DNA of 28,020 nt from CAUTNA01 sp964371145. Lineage in GTDB: Bacteria > Pseudomonadota > Alphaproteobacteria > Rs-D84. Shown piece by piece: positions 15,484 to 23,816 of this stretch. The position numbers and the translations under genes are program-made. Each line of letters starts with the position of its first letter. Position 1 is the first letter of the stretch. The notes below the pieces were generated by a model. It made no database searches. It was not told where the DNA came from and worked only from the letters and a program-made list of their open reading frames with translations. Location: contig CAYJKO010000010.1 in NCBI GenBank assembly GCA_964371145.1, forward strand, positions 1 to 28,020, given 5' to 3'.

Positions 15484-15520
15484 ACATACATCTCTTTTAT
15501 TATATATAAACTATACCGAA

Positions 15521-15549
15521 AGATTAATACAAAACTATTTTATTGTCAA
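15521..15549 (-). promoter_or_regulatory. Promoter of the solenoid trio
   Basis: On the minus strand, a consensus TTGACA (15549-15544), a 17-base spacer and TAATCT (15526-15521), which keeps the three most conserved -10 bases. The same TTGACAATAA sequence begins the promoter of the ankyrin gene at 27964-27969. Confidence 0.5.
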
Positions 15550-15563
15550 GAAAAAAGACCAAA

Positions 15564-15591
15564 AAAGTACCGCTTTTTACAGCGGGACTTT
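15564..15591 (-). terminator. Terminator of efp
   Basis: AAAGT-A-CCGCT (15564-15574), a 6-base loop, then AGCGG-G-ACTTT (15581-15591): an 11-bp stem with one internal mismatch. Six Ts follow on the minus strand. Confidence 0.8.
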
Positions 15592-15610
15592 GTTCAAAAA
15601 TTAAAAAATT

Positions 15611-16180
15611 TTATTTTGCACGTTCAACGTATTCGAAACTTTCTGTATTTATAACAATTTTTTCACCTTGTTCTATAAATACAGGCACTTGAACACGAAC
15701 ACCATTATCCAAAATCGCAGGTTTCCCGCCGCTGCCGGACACAGTTTGGCCTTTTAACGCAGGTTCTGTTTCAGCAACTTCTGCGACAACAGTTTTTGGC
15801 AAAGTTATTGAAATTGGCATACCTTCTACAAAATTTGTTTTAACTTCCATTTCTGGTTGCAAAAATTTCAACATATCACCCAAAGAATCATCAGCCATTG
15901 TAAACTGTTCATAATCTGACAAATTCATAAAATAAGAATCTGTACCATCAGAATACAAAAATTGACACACAACATCTTCGACCATCAATTTTTCGACTTT
16001 ATCTTCGGCGCGCCATCTGTCGCCACCCTTGTTACCGGAATCAATGTCTCGCAAATCAGCCTGAACGAATGCACCACCTTTTCCTGGTTTTACTTTTGTA
16101 ATTGATGTAACTGTGTAACGACGGCCGTTATGAGCAATTGCCCATCCAACACGCATATCATTTGCAGAATAAGATGCCAT
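15611..16180 (-). CDS. efp: Translation elongation factor P
   Basis: EF-P binds between the P and E sites of stalled ribosomes and speeds peptide bonds at consecutive prolines. The 189-aa length is standard. Domain I carries the loop KPGKGGAFVQA (31-41), with Lys34 as the residue that EpmA would modify. The middle OB domain includes KVEKLMVEDVVCQFLY, and the C-terminal OB domain ends INTESFEYVERAK. The Lys, not Arg, at position 34 points to the lysylated class, but no epmA is in the window. AAGAGG precedes the ATG. ppa lies 68 bases upstream on the same strand. Confidence 0.96.
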   Translation of the reverse strand: MASYSANDMRVGWAIAHNGRRYTVTSITKVKPGKGGAFVQADLRDIDSGNKGGDRWRAEDKVEKLMVEDVVCQFLYSDGTDSYFMNLSDYEQFTMADDSLGDMLKFLQPEMEVKTNFVEGMPISITLPKTVVAEVAETEPALKGQTVSGSGGKPAILDNGVRVQVPVFIEQGEKIVINTESFEYVERAK

Positions 16181-16248
16181 AAGATAAACCTCTTTTTTTT
16201 ATTAAATTCTTTTAAATTTTAATCTATTGCCCAAATTTTTGCAAGAAA

Positions 16249-16785
16249 TTAAGATTTTTTATTTTCTTCATATCTTTTAATTGATTCCATAATCAATCTG
16301 TCGGCTTCGGCGCGATCACCCCAACCTGTGATTTTTGACCAAGAATTTTTTTCTAAATCTTTATAATGCGCAAAGAAATATTCAATTTTAGAACGCAAAA
16401 TCAACGGTAATTCTTCGATATAAGAAACATTTGTATAAAACGGATCAATTTTATCACGTGGAACACAAATAATCTTTTCATCCCCACCGGCTTGATCTTC
16501 CATCAATAACACACCGATTGGACGAACTTCGATTAAAACACCCGGACGCAATGGCGCATTACATACAACGACACAATCCAACGGATCACCATCATCACCC
16601 AACGTGCTTGGAAAATATCCATAATTTGCAGGATAAGCAACAGGAGTATGCAAAATTCTGTCTACCTTTAATAAACCTGTATCTTTATCAATTTCATATT
16701 TAACAAAACCATTTTCTGGCACTTCTATGATGGCATTCATTTTTTTCGGAGGCACCTGTCCCGGTGCAATATTACTTAGAACCAT
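16249..16785 (-). CDS. ppa: Inorganic pyrophosphatase (family I)
   Basis: Hydrolyses pyrophosphate to phosphate and so drives biosynthetic reactions in the cytoplasm. The 178-aa length fits bacterial family I enzymes. Key sequences are IEVPENGFVKYEIDKDTG (20-37), YPANYGYFPST (51-61), the metal-binding signature DGDPLD (65-70) and later GDEKIICVPRDK, matching the second acidic cluster. AAAGG lies upstream of the ATG. It is probably the first gene of a ppa-efp transcript, since a promoter lies just upstream and no terminator separates it from efp. Confidence 0.96.
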   Translation of the reverse strand: MVLSNIAPGQVPPKKMNAIIEVPENGFVKYEIDKDTGLLKVDRILHTPVAYPANYGYFPSTLGDDGDPLDCVVVCNAPLRPGVLIEVRPIGVLLMEDQAGGDEKIICVPRDKIDPFYTNVSYIEELPLILRSKIEYFFAHYKDLEKNSWSKITGWGDRAEADRLIMESIKRYEENKKS

Positions 16786-16813
16786 TTTTAACCTTTTTTT
16801 ACTAACCGCGCGA

Positions 16814-16841
16814 ATATTAACACAGTTTTATTAAATTGCAA
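16814..16841 (-). promoter_or_regulatory. Promoter of ppa
   Basis: On the minus strand, TTGCAA (16841-16836), a 16-base spacer and TAATAT (16819-16814). A leader of about 20-25 bases runs to the ATG at 16785. Confidence 0.5.
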
Positions 16842-16866
16842 TTAACTTTTTTTAAAATACATAAAA

Positions 16867-16890
16867 AAAATCGCATATTTATGCGATTTT
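16867..16890 (-). terminator. Terminator of dnaN
   Basis: AAAATCGCAT (16867-16876), loop ATTT, ATGCGATTTT (16881-16890), with A- and T-runs beyond. It lies just downstream of the dnaN stop. Confidence 0.85.
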
Positions 16891-16906
16891 TTTGTTTTTC
16901 GTTTGA

Positions 16907-18028
16907 TTAAACACGCAATGGCATTAATACATATAACGCATCCGCATTTTTATCGATTGATCTGATAATTGTCGGAGATGATGTATCTTGCATTTCCATT
17001 TGGAATTTTTCACCTTCGACTTGTCCTGTAATATCCAGCAAGAATTTTACGTTAAACAAGATTGAAAAAGCATTGTCGCCATTATATTCAACATCCAATT
17101 CTTGGTTTGCATCCCCTGCATCCGGGCTGGACGCAGAAACAACCAATTTATTCATAGACAAATTCAATTGAACAGATTTTACCTTGTCTGATGACGCAAC
17201 AGAAACCAAGTCTACAGATGAAGTAAATTGTTTTCTATCGAAAATCGCAATTTTATCATTACCCTTTGGGATAACGACGCGATAGTTTGGATATTTTGCA
17301 TCGACCAATTTGCTGGTCAAAGTTGCGTTACCGATTGAAAATCTGGCTTTTGTATCGGATAATTCAATTGTTACATCATCAACATCTGCGTCTTCCAATA
17401 ATTTTGACAATTCACCAATAACGCGTCTTGGCAAAATAACAGCCGGCATTTCTTCGGAACCGTTTGGCGCGATGATTTCACACAAAGCCAATCTTTGAGC
17501 ATCAGTCGCAACAGCAGTCAACATTTTTGTATTTTTTTCATTTTCAGAAATATGGAAATAAATACCGCCCAAATGATATCTGACTTCGTCCACAGGAATT
17601 GCGAATTTTGTTTTATTAATCAAATTTGCCAAATCACCAGTAGACATTTGGAATTTTGTAGTTAAATTCGTTGTTGTCATAGCCGGCAAATTTTCAGCAG
17701 GCAAAGTAGGCAAACGGAAAATCGCGCGACCACTGGAAACGATTAATTGTTCGCCAGATTGTTTAAAGTTAATTTCTGCATCATCCGGTAATTTACGTAC
17801 AATATCATACAACATTTGAACGGGAACAGTTGTTTTCCCTGGCAATGTAATATCCGCAGTTGCGCGTTCTATTAATTCCAAATCCACATTTGTCGCGGAC
17901 AATATTAAATCGTCGGCGGCTTCTATTTTGACATTCATCAAGATTGGCAACGTTGCACGTTTTTCAACGATAGATTGCATATGTCCCAATGCTCTGATAA
18001 GTACTTGTCTGAATACTGAAAATTCCAT
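16907..18028 (-). CDS. dnaN: DNA polymerase III sliding clamp (beta subunit)
   Basis: A ring-shaped dimer that holds DNA polymerase III on DNA. The 373-aa length is typical. The N-terminus (MEFSVFRQVLIRALGHMQSI, then VEKRATLPILMNVKI) and the C-terminus DALYVLMPLRV are diagnostic; the terminal MPLRV-type sequence forms part of the partner-binding pocket. Internal landmarks include TTVPVQMLYDIVRKLP (85-100) and SKLVDAKYPNYRVVIP. The start has AGGAG. dnaA and recF, its common neighbours, are absent; it follows an AsmA-like gene across a 112-base gap with a TATAAT at 18080-18075. Confidence 0.96.
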   Translation of the reverse strand: MEFSVFRQVLIRALGHMQSIVEKRATLPILMNVKIEAADDLILSATNVDLELIERATADITLPGKTTVPVQMLYDIVRKLPDDAEINFKQSGEQLIVSSGRAIFRLPTLPAENLPAMTTTNLTTKFQMSTGDLANLINKTKFAIPVDEVRYHLGGIYFHISENEKNTKMLTAVATDAQRLALCEIIAPNGSEEMPAVILPRRVIGELSKLLEDADVDDVTIELSDTKARFSIGNATLTSKLVDAKYPNYRVVIPKGNDKIAIFDRKQFTSSVDLVSVASSDKVKSVQLNLSMNKLVVSASSPDAGDANQELDVEYNGDNAFSILFNVKFLLDITGQVEGEKFQMEMQDTSSPTIIRSIDKNADALYVLMPLRV

Positions 18029-18074
18029 TTTATGCTCCTAACTTCTAAATGTATTCTTTTTCTACATCTCTCTC

Positions 18075-18080
18075 ATTATA
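18075..18080 (-). promoter_or_regulatory. Probable -10 element upstream of dnaN
   Basis: On the minus strand, TATAAT with TGCT just before it (near extended -10). No good -35 is visible at the right distance. It lies about 47 bases before the dnaN ATG. Confidence 0.4.
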
Positions 18081-18094
18081 AGCAACAGTTTACC

Positions 18095-18115
18095 AAAAAA
18101 TGCCGATTCGGTGCA
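18095..18115 (-). terminator. Possible weak terminator after the AsmA-like gene
   Basis: A short imperfect hairpin around CCG-AAT-CGG on the minus strand, followed by TTTTTT. The stem is only 3-5 bp with a bulge, so it may not work. Confidence 0.3.
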
Positions 18116-18140
18116 AGGGTAAAATAGTAAAATCGTAATT

Positions 18141-20228
18141 TTATTTCATAAAAGGTTCTATTAATACAGGAATTGGTGCATTCAACCAATCTGGATCACC
18201 GTCTTGTGCGGGCGCCCCTTTTTCTTTAACCGTCTGACATGGGTTATCATCGCCCAGCCAACTTTCTAAAACATCCCCTGCAAAAAAACCAACTCCTGCC
18301 CCGGCGACCAATCCAATACCACCGGTAAAAGGCGCCAAAATCAAACCCAAACTGGTCGCAGACATAACCTTATTTGCTATGGCCTCTCCTGATATTTGAA
18401 TATCTGGTTCAGATAAATTACCTTTTATTTCAATCATATTGCCAACGTTGCCCGACAAAGACAATTTCAACCCACGAACAGGTAAAGAAACAAATGACAC
18501 GTCCACAAATTCTTGCCCTAAATCCGCCATACCTTCTAATCTGAAATTAACCGCATTTGTTTCTATGGCAACGCCGTTTTTGGTTTCGACAAAACCATTA
18601 CGCAGTTTTAATTTAATCGAAGCGCAATTAATCACAAAATTATCATATTTATCGTTTGATGTGAACATGTCTTGTATATCGTGACGCAGTGCCGTTATAA
18701 AATCTTCCCCATAAATGTGCCCAACCATATTAGAATTTATATAGCCACCTGACATAGAATAAACATCTATCGGTCCTGTTATAGATGACATTAATTGTTC
18801 TAAATTTTGACCGTCTGCTTCGAAATAAAATTCATATGCTGTTGGCAATCCCGATATATAATCGTATTCATATAATTCATCCAATAAATTACCAACTATG
18901 ATATTTTCTCCGCGTCCTGCGGCTTGGGCATATATTGCACCATCTGCATCAGCATGAACATTCGCAACCGTTTTTGTAGTCCCGCCCGCGATAGACGCCG
19001 AAACCACAGCATTCATTTTCGAATCTTTTAAATTCACGTCAACATCTATATTTTCGACATTTAAACCACGATATAATATCAAATTATTGAAATCGGCGGT
19101 TAAATTCAAATCATATTTATTCAGCATTTCACCATACAAAGGCGTATTTTTGAAAGCATTCAAAGGTCTATTTGGGCGGATTGATTTGGTTTCTTCTTCG
19201 AAAAAACCATTTGGGAAAATTTCCGGCAAATCAAATCTTTTTGAATTTATTTTTATATTTGCAATATTTTTATCCCCAGACCAATCGTAATCTCCGGAAA
19301 ACTTAACTTCTGTGCTTTTGATGTTAATTTTTGAATTTCTAAAAGATATTTTATTATGATTCATCCCCCCTGTTATATCAACATCCATTACGGGCAATTT
19401 TGCGATATCTGCACCAACTATTTCCCCCAATCTATCTAAATCCGGGACAGACCCTTTGACTATAAAATCTATTGGCATTTTGCTGGTTTGTTCCAACGCC
19501 ACATTTGCAACCAAAGCATTTACCCCGTCGGACGCAATTGCCAACCGCACAGGATACACCTTTCTTTCGGTATTTAATTCTGAAAAAGTCAAAACAAAAG
19601 GATAAATCCTGTTGCCGGAACGGAACCAACCAACAAATTCTTGAGATTCATCTAATTTTTTATGTTCTATGGCAAAAGCATTTAAATAATAATTAGAACC
19701 GCCTATTTTTGTGTTCATTTTACTTACTTCTATTTCACCCAACCCCATATTTAAATTAAATGGATATTTACGTATTTTGTTTTCCGCATTGTCATTTTCC
19801 GGGACATCTTTTTCTTTTTTTGCAGAAACAATAGATTTTTCTCCCGCTTCATTTTCTTCGATATTTAAATCAACATTATAAATTTTTAATTTTTGAACCG
19901 TTGGTTTATCCAGCAACAATGATAACAAATCCAATGTTACCTCTACCTTTTCGGCAGATGCACCGTATTCTTCTTGTGCCCATTCGGCATTTTTAATTCG
20001 AACTTTTGACAATTCAACTTTTGGTTTTAATGAAAATTTCCATGAAATTTTGCCATCGACCGATATCGGCAATCCGGTAGCGTTATTTAAAACAACAATT
20101 AAATCTTTACGTAATATTTCTAAATCTATTTGAGACAATACGATTGTAACGGCAACAAACAGCCCCACAAAAAGCATTGCGAAAATTCTGAAAATTCTTA
20201 AAAATTTGTATCGTCTGTATCTTCTCAT
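18141..20228 (-). CDS. AsmA-family inner-membrane protein
   Basis: 695 aa with a basic N-terminus (MRRYRRYKFLRIFRI) and one transmembrane helix (about 12-33), followed by the AsmA start ...VLNNATGLPISVDGKISWKF (about 46-65). The long periplasmic part is beta-rich with the C-terminal AsmA block around FRLEGMADLGQEFVDVSFVS (about 567-586). AsmA-like proteins (AsmA, YhjG, TamB relatives) are large periplasmic groove proteins that help move phospholipid or support outer-membrane assembly. A Gly-rich hydrophobic stretch (GLILAPFTGGIGLVAGAGVG, about 632-651) near the end is typical of the family. The gene follows the rluC stop by five bases without a clear ribosome site, so translational coupling is likely. 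Confidence 0.85.
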   Translation of the reverse strand: MRRYRRYKFLRIFRIFAMLFVGLFVAVTIVLSQIDLEILRKDLIVVLNNATGLPISVDGKISWKFSLKPKVELSKVRIKNAEWAQEEYGASAEKVEVTLDLLSLLLDKPTVQKLKIYNVDLNIEENEAGEKSIVSAKKEKDVPENDNAENKIRKYPFNLNMGLGEIEVSKMNTKIGGSNYYLNAFAIEHKKLDESQEFVGWFRSGNRIYPFVLTFSELNTERKVYPVRLAIASDGVNALVANVALEQTSKMPIDFIVKGSVPDLDRLGEIVGADIAKLPVMDVDITGGMNHNKISFRNSKINIKSTEVKFSGDYDWSGDKNIANIKINSKRFDLPEIFPNGFFEEETKSIRPNRPLNAFKNTPLYGEMLNKYDLNLTADFNNLILYRGLNVENIDVDVNLKDSKMNAVVSASIAGGTTKTVANVHADADGAIYAQAAGRGENIIVGNLLDELYEYDYISGLPTAYEFYFEADGQNLEQLMSSITGPIDVYSMSGGYINSNMVGHIYGEDFITALRHDIQDMFTSNDKYDNFVINCASIKLKLRNGFVETKNGVAIETNAVNFRLEGMADLGQEFVDVSFVSLPVRGLKLSLSGNVGNMIEIKGNLSEPDIQISGEAIANKVMSATSLGLILAPFTGGIGLVAGAGVGFFAGDVLESWLGDDNPCQTVKEKGAPAQDGDPDWLNAPIPVLIEPFMK

Positions 20229-20233
20229 AATTT

Positions 20234-21208
20234 TTATGGCATTTTAAATTCTAAAAATTTTATAGCATTTTTCATAAAATCAGGCAATTCGACTTGGATT
20301 GTCATGCTTTTTTTTGTACGAGGATGACGGAATGTTAATTTATAAGCCATCAAAAACAAATTTTTCGTCGTCAATAAAAAATCTAAATCAGAATCCAATT
20401 TTTCGCGATTACCGTATAAATCATCACCGACAATCGGTGCCCCCAGGGACATTGCGCTGTGCATTCTTAATTGGTGGGTACGACCTGTTTTCGGTGAAAA
20501 TTCAACCCATGAAAGCACTCCTGGCACCTGTGATATGACTTTATATGATGTTATAGCGCGATATGCACGGCTGCCTTCTTCTACTTTTTCATCGGCATTA
20601 AATATACGACCTTTTTGCATCATATTGTCAATGACGCCCGAATTCGGAGAAACATGTCCCGATAATAACGCCATATAATTTTTATTTACAGATTTGCTTT
20701 GAAAATCACGTGATAATTCTTGGGCTGCCTTTTGGCTTTTTGCGACAACCAAAATACCGCTGGTTTCGCGGTCTAAACGATGTACCAAAGACACTTTGTT
20801 ATACGGAAATAACGCAGCAGCCATTTTATCAATAGACTTTCTGATTCCTGTGCCACCTTGGACTGCCAAACCGGCAGGTTTATTAAACACAACGATATCA
20901 TCGTCATCATAAACGATTGTTTTGCGCAAAACTTCTAAATCCGCATAAGAAAACATATCGCCAGAATCGCTCTTTTTTTCAATTGGATTTATATATTTTT
21001 CAAAATACGGGGGTATTCTTATCGAATCACCCGCGGATAAAATCTCGTTTCCTGTTTTACAACGACTTGAATTAATTCTGATTTGGCCCCCGCGACAAGA
21101 TTTATAAAATTCTCTCATCGGCATTCCGGGAAAATGACGCGTAAACCATCGGGATAATTTAATACCCTCTTCTGTTTTACTGACTTGCATTGGTTCTTTT
21201 TTATTCAT
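20234..21208 (-). CDS. rluC: Ribosomal large-subunit pseudouridine synthase, RluC/RluD type
   Basis: Converts specific uridines of 23S rRNA to pseudouridine. I start at ATG 21208 (324 aa), which has GGAA upstream and clears the pilin gene; an upstream ATG at 21346 would add 46 residues lying inside the pilin gene that do not resemble the family. An S4 RNA-binding domain (about 15-65, IKLSRWFTRHFPGMPM then GGQIRIN) precedes the synthase domain. The catalytic motif is HRLDRETSG (143-151) with Asp146; GRTHQLRMH follows. The S4 domain plus HRLDRETSG fits RluC best, where the target sites would be U955, U2504 and U2580, but RluD cannot be excluded. AsmA-like gene follows at five bases. Confidence 0.88.
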   Translation of the reverse strand: MNKKEPMQVSKTEEGIKLSRWFTRHFPGMPMREFYKSCRGGQIRINSSRCKTGNEILSAGDSIRIPPYFEKYINPIEKKSDSGDMFSYADLEVLRKTIVYDDDDIVVFNKPAGLAVQGGTGIRKSIDKMAAALFPYNKVSLVHRLDRETSGILVVAKSQKAAQELSRDFQSKSVNKNYMALLSGHVSPNSGVIDNMMQKGRIFNADEKVEEGSRAYRAITSYKVISQVPGVLSWVEFSPKTGRTHQLRMHSAMSLGAPIVGDDLYGNREKLDSDLDFLLTTKNLFLMAYKLTFRHPRTKKSMTIQVELPDFMKNAIKFLEFKMP

Positions 21209-21230
21209 AAATATTCCGATGTTTTTAATA

Positions 21231-21692
21231 TTAAGCGCCAAATGCGATATAAACAATATTTGTATTACCGTCACCAGAACAAGAACCGGTTGCACCGCTT
21301 TGTGTTCCATTTGACGCCATATATCCGACCGAATCGGTCCAAGCATTTGTCATAAAATATTCGCATGCAGATTTATTTAAACCGTCTATCGTCAAAACAA
21401 ATTGTTGAGGATTTACAGAATCAACAGACAAAGAATATTTACCACCCAAAGGATTATTGTCAGACATCCCGATGGCTGAAAAAATATTTGAATTCAAAGC
21501 TGAAAAATCGTTGTAACCCGCGAAAATCTCACGTACACCCATAACGATTTGCACAACATCTGATTTTACATCGCTTTGCTTTTGATTATTCAACAGATAC
21601 GATACCCCGCCTATTGCAGATGCGGTGATTAATCCCATAATTGTTAATACGCCCAACATTTCGATCATGGAACGTCCTGATTCATATTTCAT
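21231..21692 (-). CDS. Type IV pilin / pseudopilin-like protein
   Basis: 153 aa. A short positive leader MKYESG precedes the prepilin cleavage site G6|R7. The mature protein starts RSMIEMLGVLTIMG with Glu at +5, followed by a hydrophobic helix to about residue 33. This is the class III signal cut by a prepilin peptidase. The globular part ends with a loop closed by Cys110 and Cys138, as in many pilins. AGGAG lies five to six bases before the ATG and TATAAT about 20 bases upstream. No prepilin peptidase, ATPase or secretin is in the window, so it is an orphan pilin gene. It reads towards rluC with a 22-base gap. Confidence 0.8.
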   Translation of the reverse strand: MKYESGRSMIEMLGVLTIMGLITASAIGGVSYLLNNQKQSDVKSDVVQIVMGVREIFAGYNDFSALNSNIFSAIGMSDNNPLGGKYSLSVDSVNPQQFVLTIDGLNKSACEYFMTNAWTDSVGYMASNGTQSGATGSCSGDGNTNIVYIAFGA

Positions 21693-21710
21693 TATAAACT
21701 CCTGTTTGCT

Positions 21711-21718
21711 ATTATAAT
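21711..21718. promoter_or_regulatory. Overlapping divergent -10 elements (pilin / uvrC)
   Basis: ATTATAAT holds TATAAT on both strands: 21716-21711 for the pilin gene and 21713-21718 for uvrC. Their -35 regions were not convincing. On the plus side the RNA would start about 17 bases before the uvrC ATG, where no ribosome site is visible. Confidence 0.45.
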
Positions 21719-21741
21719 GTTTTTATTCTATCATATATATT

Positions 21742-23151
21742 ATGAATATTCAATTTCGCAATTTAATAGACAATGCGCCATCGGCACCCGGCATATATAA
21801 AATGTATGACGGAACGGATGCTTTATTGTACGTCGGCAAAGCAAAAAATATTTCCGCACGTCTTAAACAATATATGGATATAACAAAGCTGGAAACCCAT
21901 AAACAGATAATGAGACTGCACGTTGCAAAGATAGAATGGGAAATAACTGAATCAGAAACAGATGCTTTGATATTGGAACAAAGTCTAATCAAATCCGAAA
22001 AACCAAAATACAACATAATGATGACAGATGGGAAAATGTACCCTATGTTGGCGTTAACAAATGACAAATATCCCCGTCTTTTAAAATTCCGTGGGAAAAT
22101 TTCACAAAAAAAAGATATATTTGGCCCATATCCATCTGTATCTGCATTGAATGAAACGATAAAAACTTTGCAAAAGGTTTGCGGGCTGCGCACATGTACG
22201 GATACTTTTATGAAAAACCGCACGCGTCCTTGTTTATTACATCAAATAAAAAGATGTTCTGCACCATGCGTTTTAAAACAAGCACATTATAATGAAAATG
22301 TATCTTTGGCTCGTAAAATATTGACCGGATTTTCGGCACCTATTATCGAAGATTTAACAAAAAAAATGCAACAATTTTCAGATAACATGGATTTTGAATC
22401 CGCGGCTATTATGCGAGATAAGATTATAAACCTGACAACGACTTCGAAACGTGGTGTTAAAAAATCGGGTAAAAATATAAATTGGGAAAAATCTGTAAAT
22501 GATTTAGAAAAATATTTATCAATACAAATAAATAAAATCGCGGTTTTTGATAATTCGCATATATTTGGGAAAAGTCCGGTTGGCGCAATGATAGTCTTTA
22601 CGCGCAATGGCTTTGAAAAAAAATATTATCGTCATTTTAAATTAAACGATATGGCACGTGCGGGCAATGACATTGCAATGATGGAAGAATTTATCGCACG
22701 CGCAATTGCCAAACAAACGGACATAGATTTAATTATAACGGACGGCGGCATTGCGCAATGGAATATTGCAAATGCGACCGCGCCGAATATATCTGTTTTG
22801 GGCGTGACAAAGGGCGCGGTTCGTAATGGGGATGAACATTTCATAAAACCTGATGGTATTACAGATTATGATATGGACAAAGATTCATCGCTGTTTTTAT
22901 TTTTGCGTATGGTTCGGGACGAAGCACACAGATTTGCAATATCATTTCATCGCGCGGTTCGCGCAAAACAATTAACCGCATCCGTTTTGGATGAAATCGA
23001 CGGTATCGGCGCGGCACGCAAACGTGCATTATTAAATCATTTCGGATCCCCACGCGCAATTATGGACGCTGATTTGAAATCATTGCAACAGGTGCCAACA
23101 TTGGGAAAATCTGCCGCACAAAAAATATATTCGCATTTTCACGATAATTAA
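21742..23151 (+). CDS. uvrC: Excinuclease subunit UvrC, compact form
   Basis: UvrC makes both cuts around bulky DNA lesions in nucleotide excision repair. The parts present are the GIY-YIG nuclease (about 12-90, with GIYKMYDG and LLYVGKAKN) and a four-cysteine cluster Cys152, 164, 172 and 176 that matches the E. coli iron-sulphur site. Next are a UVR motif (about 207-232, MDFESAAIMRDKIINL), the RNase H-like nuclease (about 265-405, with Asp270, Asp334 and DEAHRFA) and a helix-hairpin-helix end (415-469). At 469 aa it is about 130-140 shorter than usual. From the UVR motif to the RNase H Asp there are about 35 residues, against roughly 160 in E. coli. All catalytic sites are kept and the frame is open, so it looks like a genuine short form, not a frameshift. 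Confidence 0.9.
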   Translation: MNIQFRNLIDNAPSAPGIYKMYDGTDALLYVGKAKNISARLKQYMDITKLETHKQIMRLHVAKIEWEITESETDALILEQSLIKSEKPKYNIMMTDGKMYPMLALTNDKYPRLLKFRGKISQKKDIFGPYPSVSALNETIKTLQKVCGLRTCTDTFMKNRTRPCLLHQIKRCSAPCVLKQAHYNENVSLARKILTGFSAPIIEDLTKKMQQFSDNMDFESAAIMRDKIINLTTTSKRGVKKSGKNINWEKSVNDLEKYLSIQINKIAVFDNSHIFGKSPVGAMIVFTRNGFEKKYYRHFKLNDMARAGNDIAMMEEFIARAIAKQTDIDLIITDGGIAQWNIANATAPNISVLGVTKGAVRNGDEHFIKPDGITDYDMDKDSSLFLFLRMVRDEAHRFAISFHRAVRAKQLTASVLDEIDGIGAARKRALLNHFGSPRAIMDADLKSLQQVPTLGKSAAQKIYSHFHDN

Positions 23152-23184
23152 TATATAATACACATATAACCAAAAGGATTAAAA

Positions 23185-23790
23185 ATGAAATTTTTCGTTA
23201 ATTTTTTAAGCGCATTCAGAATTGCGGCGTCTTTCGCGATGATTCCGTTATTAATATTGTCTTATGAAAGCTGGCTTCCATTTATCGTGTTTACGGTTGC
23301 AGCAATCACAGATTTCTTTGACGGATGGTTGGCGCGCAAATATAACGTTACAACTAAAATCGGTGGGGTGATGGATCATATTGGCGATAAATTATTGGTT
23401 ATTATTACAATGATTATGATTATTCCTATGATGCCGACATGGACGGTATTGGTGCCAATTGCTATGATGGTTGCACGCGAATTATACATCAGCGGTCTGC
23501 GTGAATTTATGGGGACTCAAAAAATGGAAATGCCGGTATCAAAGCCTCGTTTTTCTATGGCAAAAATAAAAACGACATTGCAAATGGTTGCATTGCCAGT
23601 GTTTTTATTAGTGGGACCAACTATTAATTTATTTGTGACCCCAGAAATGGATAACGTATTTTTACAAAATCTGCCATTTGGATTATTGATATTATCAATT
23701 GCTCTGCTTTGGTTATCTATGGTTGCCAGTTTATGGTCAGCGGGCGAATACACAAAAACATTTGCTAAATTATTAAAAAAAATTAAATAA
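23185..23790 (+). CDS. pgsA: CDP-diacylglycerol-glycerol-3-phosphate 3-phosphatidyltransferase (PgsA)
   Basis: Makes phosphatidylglycerol phosphate from CDP-diacylglycerol and glycerol-3-phosphate in the inner membrane. The CDP-alcohol phosphotransferase motif D-x2-DG-x2-AR-x8-G-x3-D-x3-D is complete, with D43, D46, D64 and D68 (DFFDGWLARK ... GGVMDHIGDK). Several hydrophobic helices follow, consistent with a six-helix enzyme. The 201-aa length is normal. AAAGGA precedes the ATG. It follows uvrC by 33 bases, and uvrC-pgsA is a common neighbour pair in proteobacteria. It ends in a strong terminator shared with dnaJ. Confidence 0.93.
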   Translation: MKFFVNFLSAFRIAASFAMIPLLILSYESWLPFIVFTVAAITDFFDGWLARKYNVTTKIGGVMDHIGDKLLVIITMIMIIPMMPTWTVLVPIAMMVARELYISGLREFMGTQKMEMPVSKPRFSMAKIKTTLQMVALPVFLLVGPTINLFVTPEMDNVFLQNLPFGLLILSIALLWLSMVASLWSAGEYTKTFAKLLKKIK

Positions 23791-23814
23791 AAAAATCCCC
23801 AAATGGGGATTTTT
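23791..23814. terminator. Bidirectional terminator between pgsA and dnaJ
   Basis: AAAAATCCCC (23791-23800), loop AAAT, GGGGATTTTT (23805-23814), with extra Ts. It serves the two convergent genes. Confidence 0.9.
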
Positions 23815-23816
23815 TT

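Noticed and set aside
21209..21346. N-terminal extension of the pseudouridine synthase
   Set aside because: The extra 46 residues lie within the pilin gene and do not resemble the family. ATG 21208 has GGAA upstream and begins just before the S4 domain.
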